A stretch of 64,000 bases of DNA from Paractinoplanes aksuensis (GTDB taxonomy: Bacteria > Actinomycetota > Actinomycetes > Mycobacteriales > Micromonosporaceae), in assembly GCF_024137025.1 (NCBI RefSeq), contig NZ_JAMYJR010000009.1, positions 62,001 to 126,000 on the forward strand. Direction: 5' to 3'. The notes beneath the pieces are model-generated. The model was not told the DNA's origin. It did not search any database and was given only the letters and a program-made list of their open reading frames with translations. Made by a program: the position numbers and the translations under genes. This document shows, in pieces, positions 61,078 through 64,000 of the stretch (positions within the stretch are counted from its first letter, which is position 1; the number at the start of each line of letters is the position of its first letter).

Positions 61078-61794
61078 TCAGCGGCCCTGACGCAAGAAGC
61101 GCAGGAACAGCATCTCCTCGAGCGTCAGCACGTGGCGCAGGGACATCTGGCGTGGGGTGGCGGGGGCGCCGGCCGAGATGCGGCCGGGGCCGCCGCCGAC
61201 CAGCAGCGGCGCGACGGTCAGGCACAACTCGTCGACCACGTCGGCTTCGATCAGCGCGCCGAACAACTGCGGGCCGCCCTCGGACAGCAGCTGGGTCGCC
61301 CCGCGCGCGTTCAGTTCGCGGACCGCCGCGGCGCAGTCGACCCTGTCCTCGCCCACCGCGATGACGTCGGCCACCCCGGCCAGGGGCGCCGGGTCGGCCC
61401 GGGTCGTCGTGACCACGATCGGGCGGACCGGCGCGTCCGTGAAGACCAGCTGATCGAGGTCGAGGTTGAGGGAGCCCGAGACGATCACCATGAGCGGGTA
61501 CTCGGGCAGGCCGTGGGCGATCCGCCACTGCCGGGCGTCAGGGCTCGGCCGCAACGCGTCGTAGTTCTCCGCCCGCACGGTGCCGGAAGCGACGATCAGG
61601 GCGTCGCAGACCATCCGCAGCGAGTCGAAGATCTGCTTGTCGCCCGGGCCCTGCAGACCGGCGGACAGGCCGTCGACGGTGACGGCGCCGTCGGCGCTGG
61701 CGATGAAGTTGACCCGCAGCGTGGGTGATGGATTGCGCGGGTACAGCTCGATCAGACCGTCGGCGCTCGACGGCCACGCGGGGAACGACGTCAT
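61078..61794 (-). CDS. Pyrimidine-reductase-family (RibD C-terminal domain) protein
   Basis: 238 residues from ATG 61794. RibD_C/DHFR-like fold: PTLRVNFIASADGAVTVDG, SDSLRMVCDALIVASGTVRAENYDAL, LLSEGGPQLFGALI, ELCLTVAPLLVGGG. Members reduce pyrimidinones in riboflavin or F420-like pathways with NADPH, but stand-alone proteins of this length are of varied function. It overlaps the small zinc-finger gene (ATGA-type overlap of four bases), so both are translated together. Confidence 0.85.
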   Translation of the reverse strand: MTSFPAWPSSADGLIELYPRNPSPTLRVNFIASADGAVTVDGLSAGLQGPGDKQIFDSLRMVCDALIVASGTVRAENYDALRPSPDARQWRIAHGLPEYPLMVIVSGSLNLDLDQLVFTDAPVRPIVVTTTRADPAPLAGVADVIAVGEDRVDCAAAVRELNARGATQLLSEGGPQLFGALIEADVVDELCLTVAPLLVGGGPGRISAGAPATPRQMSLRHVLTLEEMLFLRFLRQGR

Positions 61795-61910
61795 GGGCCG
61801 GGCGGACCCGTCACCGGCGGGACGGGCCGGCTGACCTTGTGCTGGCAGTCGCACCACGAACCGCCGCGGCACTCGTCGTGCCGCCGCTCGCGGCAGGCCG
61901 GGCAGATCAC
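61791..61910 (-). CDS. Small zinc-binding protein (CxxC...CxCxxH), 39 residues
   Basis: Starts at GTG 61910 (an in-frame TAG lies just upstream, so no longer form exists). Begins VICPACRERRHDECRGG and continues with SWCDCQHK, giving cysteines and histidines in a CPAC-x7-C...C-x-C-x-H order, a zinc-ribbon-like knuckle, followed by a Pro-rich tail. It is coupled to the reductase gene by a four-base overlap. Such micro-proteins with WCDCQH are familiar in actinobacteria; function unknown. Too short for automatic gene callers. Confidence 0.75.
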   Translation of the reverse strand: MICPACRERRHDECRGGSWCDCQHKVSRPVPPVTGPPGP

Positions 61911-62104
61911 ACTGCGACCCTACCGCCCACCCGGTCACTCGAACCGCACGAACGGCTGGTACAAATTCCGGCGCGGCCTGGTGTGATTCTCCGCATACGC
62001 GGGTGTCGGACACGGCGTCGCAACCGGGGCGAAACGCCGAATTGGCAGGCTGTACGCCTCAGGGGACGGCCTCGCCGTGCCGTCCGCAAGGCGGGAGGAG
62101 TCGC

Positions 62105-62812
62105 ATGTTGCTGCGGGTTCGAGTCACTCTGCCCGATCGTCCCGGTGCTCTCGGTCAGGTGGCCCGCACGCTGGGCGTCGCCGGGGCCGACATCGTGCAG
62201 GTGGTCGTGCTGGAACGGCTGGGCGGCCGCGCCGTCGACGACTTCACCGTCGTGTGGCCGGGCGCGGCCCGCGTCGAGCGGCTGCTGGCCGGCCTCGCCG
62301 CCATCCCCGGCGTCCAGGTCGACGGGGTCTGGAAGGCGATCGGCGCCCCCGTCTCGGGCGGGCACGACGCCGAGCTGCTGGCCCAGGTGGCCGCGAACCC
62401 GGCCGACGGCCTGGCCACCCTGGTCGACGCCGTGCCCGGTCTGCTCGCCGCCGACTGGGCCGCGGCCGCGGTCGTGCCGGCCGACTGGGCCGCGCGGGCC
62501 GACGCGCCGCGCACGCTGCCCTCCGAGCCCACCGTGGCCTACGCCAGCTGGCGCGCGCCCGGCCCGCTGCAGCTGCCCGAGATCACCCCGCTGCGGGCCC
62601 GGCCGGTGACCGGTCCCGAGGGCACCCGGTACGCGATCGCCCCGTTCGGCCGGGCCGGCCTGGTGCTGGTGGTCGCCCGTTCGGACGTCGACGACCTGCC
62701 CGCCGCGGCCTTCCACGTCACCGAGGTCGACCGGGTCGCGCAGCTGATCCGCGCGGCCGCGGTGATCCTGGGCGACCGGCTCGACACGGTCGCCGTGCCG
62801 TCCGCGCTGTGA
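62105..62812 (+). CDS. ACT-domain protein
   Basis: 235 residues from ATG 62105, with GGAGGAG five bases upstream. N-terminal ACT domain LLRVRVTLPDRPGALGQVARTLGVAGADIVQVVVLER, then a middle part with repeated Ala-rich helices (LLAAD, PADWAARADAP) and a C-terminal domain (about 160-235) resembling a small alpha/beta fold. The ACT domain binds an amino acid as a signal. It lies 105 bases upstream of the ACT-GNAT gene, so together they could sense amino-acid supply. Enzymatic activity not seen. Confidence 0.8.
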   Translation: MLLRVRVTLPDRPGALGQVARTLGVAGADIVQVVVLERLGGRAVDDFTVVWPGAARVERLLAGLAAIPGVQVDGVWKAIGAPVSGGHDAELLAQVAANPADGLATLVDAVPGLLAADWAAAAVVPADWAARADAPRTLPSEPTVAYASWRAPGPLQLPEITPLRARPVTGPEGTRYAIAPFGRAGLVLVVARSDVDDLPAAAFHVTEVDRVAQLIRAAAVILGDRLDTVAVPSAL

Positions 62813-62917
62813 TCGGACTCTCGCTGAAATCCCAGCTCAAGCAATGTCCGGTTAACAGCCGCGGAGGAGAATTGAGGTCGGCAAAGCTGACGTGACTCGC
62901 CGAAAGGGGTGCCATCA

Positions 62918-63964
62918 ATGGCGCTGTGGCGGATCCGGGCAACGGTTGACGACCGACCGGGCTACCTCTCCGTCCTGACCGCAAGCCTCGCCCTGCGGTC
63001 GGTGAACATCCTCGCCGTCCAGGTCCACACGACCGAGGCCGGCGCGGTCGACGATTTCCTCGTCGACGCGCCGGACACGATGACCGAGACCGAACTGCTG
63101 GCCGCGGTGGCCAAGGGCCGCGGACGCGACGCGTTCGTGGCCCGGGCCGAGGCGCAGGGTCTGGTCGACCAGCCGACCCGGGCCCTGGCCCTGGCCGGCC
63201 GGCTCGTCCACGAACCCGACACGCTGGCCGAGGCGCTGGTCGCCCTGCTCGACGCGACCGAGGTGCGCTGGCGGCCCGAGCCGCTGACCGCGCGCCCCGG
63301 CTACGAGGCGGCCCGCATGGTCCTGGCCGACCCGGCCGGCGGCTCGTTCGAGGTGCTGCGGGCGGCTCCGGCCTTCACCCCGGCCGAATACGCGCGGGCG
63401 CAGGCCCTGGTCGAGCTGTCCGGCGCGATGCTGCGCCGGCAAGAGGGGCAGAGTTCGGTGCTGCTTCCCGACGGTCACGAGCTGACGCTGCGGGCCGCTT
63501 CCTTCGAAGACCTGGACGCCGTACGCGATCTGCACGCCCGCAGTTCGGCCGCCTCCCTGCAGCGGCGCTACCTGGGCAGCGTGCCCAGCGACGCCCGGCT
63601 GGCCCAGCTGCTCGAACCGTCCGGCTCGGGGCGCACCCTGCTCGCCCTGGCCGGCGACCAGGTGGTGGCCATGGCCAACCTGCTCGTCGAGGGTGACCTG
63701 GGCGAGGTGGCGATGCTGGTCGACGACGACTGGCAACGCCGGGGCATCGGCACGGCCCTGCTGCGGCGCCTCTACGCATACGCCGAGCAGGGGAATTTCG
63801 CCGCCCTGATCGCGCACACGGCGGCCGACAACGTGGCCATGCTGCGGACCCTGCGGCGCCTCGGCGGCGGCCCGGCCGACCGCGACGGCACGCTGGTCAG
63901 CGTGACGCTGCCGATCGCCGGCCACCGCCCGGCCGGGAAAGAGACGCCGGCCGCCTTCGGCTGA
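62918..63964 (+). CDS. ACT-GNAT fusion, amino-acid-sensing protein acetyltransferase-like
   Basis: 348 residues from ATG 62918 (AAAGGGG upstream). ACT domain at about 2-80 (LWRIRATVDDRPGYLSVLTASLALRSVNILAVQVHTTEAGAVDDFLV), then a linker, and a GNAT domain at about 190-335: ELTLRAASFEDLDAVRDLHARSS, EVAMLVDDDWQRRGIGTALLRRLYAYA as acetyl-CoA pyrophosphate motif (R-R-x-G-I-G-T), and AADNVAMLRTLRRLG. This matches the ACT-GCN5 protein-lysine acetyltransferases first described from Micromonospora aurantiaca, which are switched by amino acids. Target proteins, perhaps acetyl-CoA synthetase, are not seen in this window. Confidence 0.9.
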   Translation: MALWRIRATVDDRPGYLSVLTASLALRSVNILAVQVHTTEAGAVDDFLVDAPDTMTETELLAAVAKGRGRDAFVARAEAQGLVDQPTRALALAGRLVHEPDTLAEALVALLDATEVRWRPEPLTARPGYEAARMVLADPAGGSFEVLRAAPAFTPAEYARAQALVELSGAMLRRQEGQSSVLLPDGHELTLRAASFEDLDAVRDLHARSSAASLQRRYLGSVPSDARLAQLLEPSGSGRTLLALAGDQVVAMANLLVEGDLGEVAMLVDDDWQRRGIGTALLRRLYAYAEQGNFAALIAHTAADNVAMLRTLRRLGGGPADRDGTLVSVTLPIAGHRPAGKETPAAFG

Positions 63965-63969
63965 GATGG

Positions 63970-63994
63970 GGCGGCGGCCCCGGGGGTCGCCGCC
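63970..63994 (+). terminator. Hairpin after the ACT-GNAT gene
   Basis: GGCGGCGG (63970-63977) with the following CCC pairs with GGG-TCGCCGCC (63984-63994) around a three-base loop, with one G-T pair. It lies directly after the stop and near the window edge. Confidence 0.6.
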
Positions 63995-64000
63995 ACCTTC

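Overview
The window is very GC-rich chromosomal DNA (about 70 % by eye) from a filamentous actinobacterium. GTG starts, short or absent leaders, an Lsr2 nucleoid protein, two luciferase-like (possibly F420-dependent) oxidoreductases, a CebR-type cellulose operator, tRNA genes without an encoded CCA and an ACT-GNAT amino-acid-sensing acetyltransferase fit Micromonosporaceae; Actinoplanes or Micromonospora is my inference, not a proof. I see no insertion sequence, prophage, CRISPR array or secondary-metabolite megasynthase.

Left part (1-18 kb): an SBP-permease ABC operon that runs off the left edge, an LLM oxidoreductase, a sensor kinase/response regulator pair divergent from a fatty-acid desaturase (a DesKR-like layout), a PoxB-type pyruvate oxidase, an SDR, a hydrolase with a divergent TetR gene, and a four-gene run with two ArsR regulators, an SRPBCC protein and a small membrane protein. 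Three tRNA genes (an Arg-like one with a damaged anticodon stem, Met and Trp) surround a VOC protein, a 28-residue small gene and a short tandem repeat. A DUF6745-like gene and a TAXI-type TRAP transporter follow.

Middle part (18-38 kb): catabolic and accessory genes: an intradiol-dioxygenase-like protein, two AMP-forming acyl-CoA synthetases, a GT39-like membrane protein, a TMEM175-type channel, a 5'-truncated pseudogene, a zinc alcohol dehydrogenase, a ChoD-like GMC oxidase, a secreted GH12-CBM2 endoglucanase under a perfect CebR box, lsr2, an SDR, an aminoglycoside-phosphotransferase-fold enzyme, and a three-subunit molybdenum aldehyde oxidoreductase of the PaoABC type.

Right part (36-64 kb): an epimerase, a cysteine-desulfurase-like enzyme, a large GGDEF-EAL protein, an SDR with its divergent XRE/MmyB regulator, HAD and ROK enzymes, a SpoU methyltransferase, an AlkA-like glycosylase, then a run of cell-envelope genes (secreted Gly/Asn/Glu/Gln-rich protein, DUF4142 protein, lipoprotein) next to an ECF sigma factor and its zinc anti-sigma factor. 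The most notable locus is 54467-60910: NurA-like nuclease, SbcC, SbcD and HerA-like ATPase genes in one strand-uniform run, an archaeal-looking DNA-end-processing set. The window ends with a RibD-like reductase, a 39-residue zinc-binding microprotein, an ACT protein and an ACT-GNAT acetyltransferase.

Across the window convergent genes repeatedly overlap at their stop codons, and three intergenic regions each carry a pair of DnaA-box-like 9-mers.
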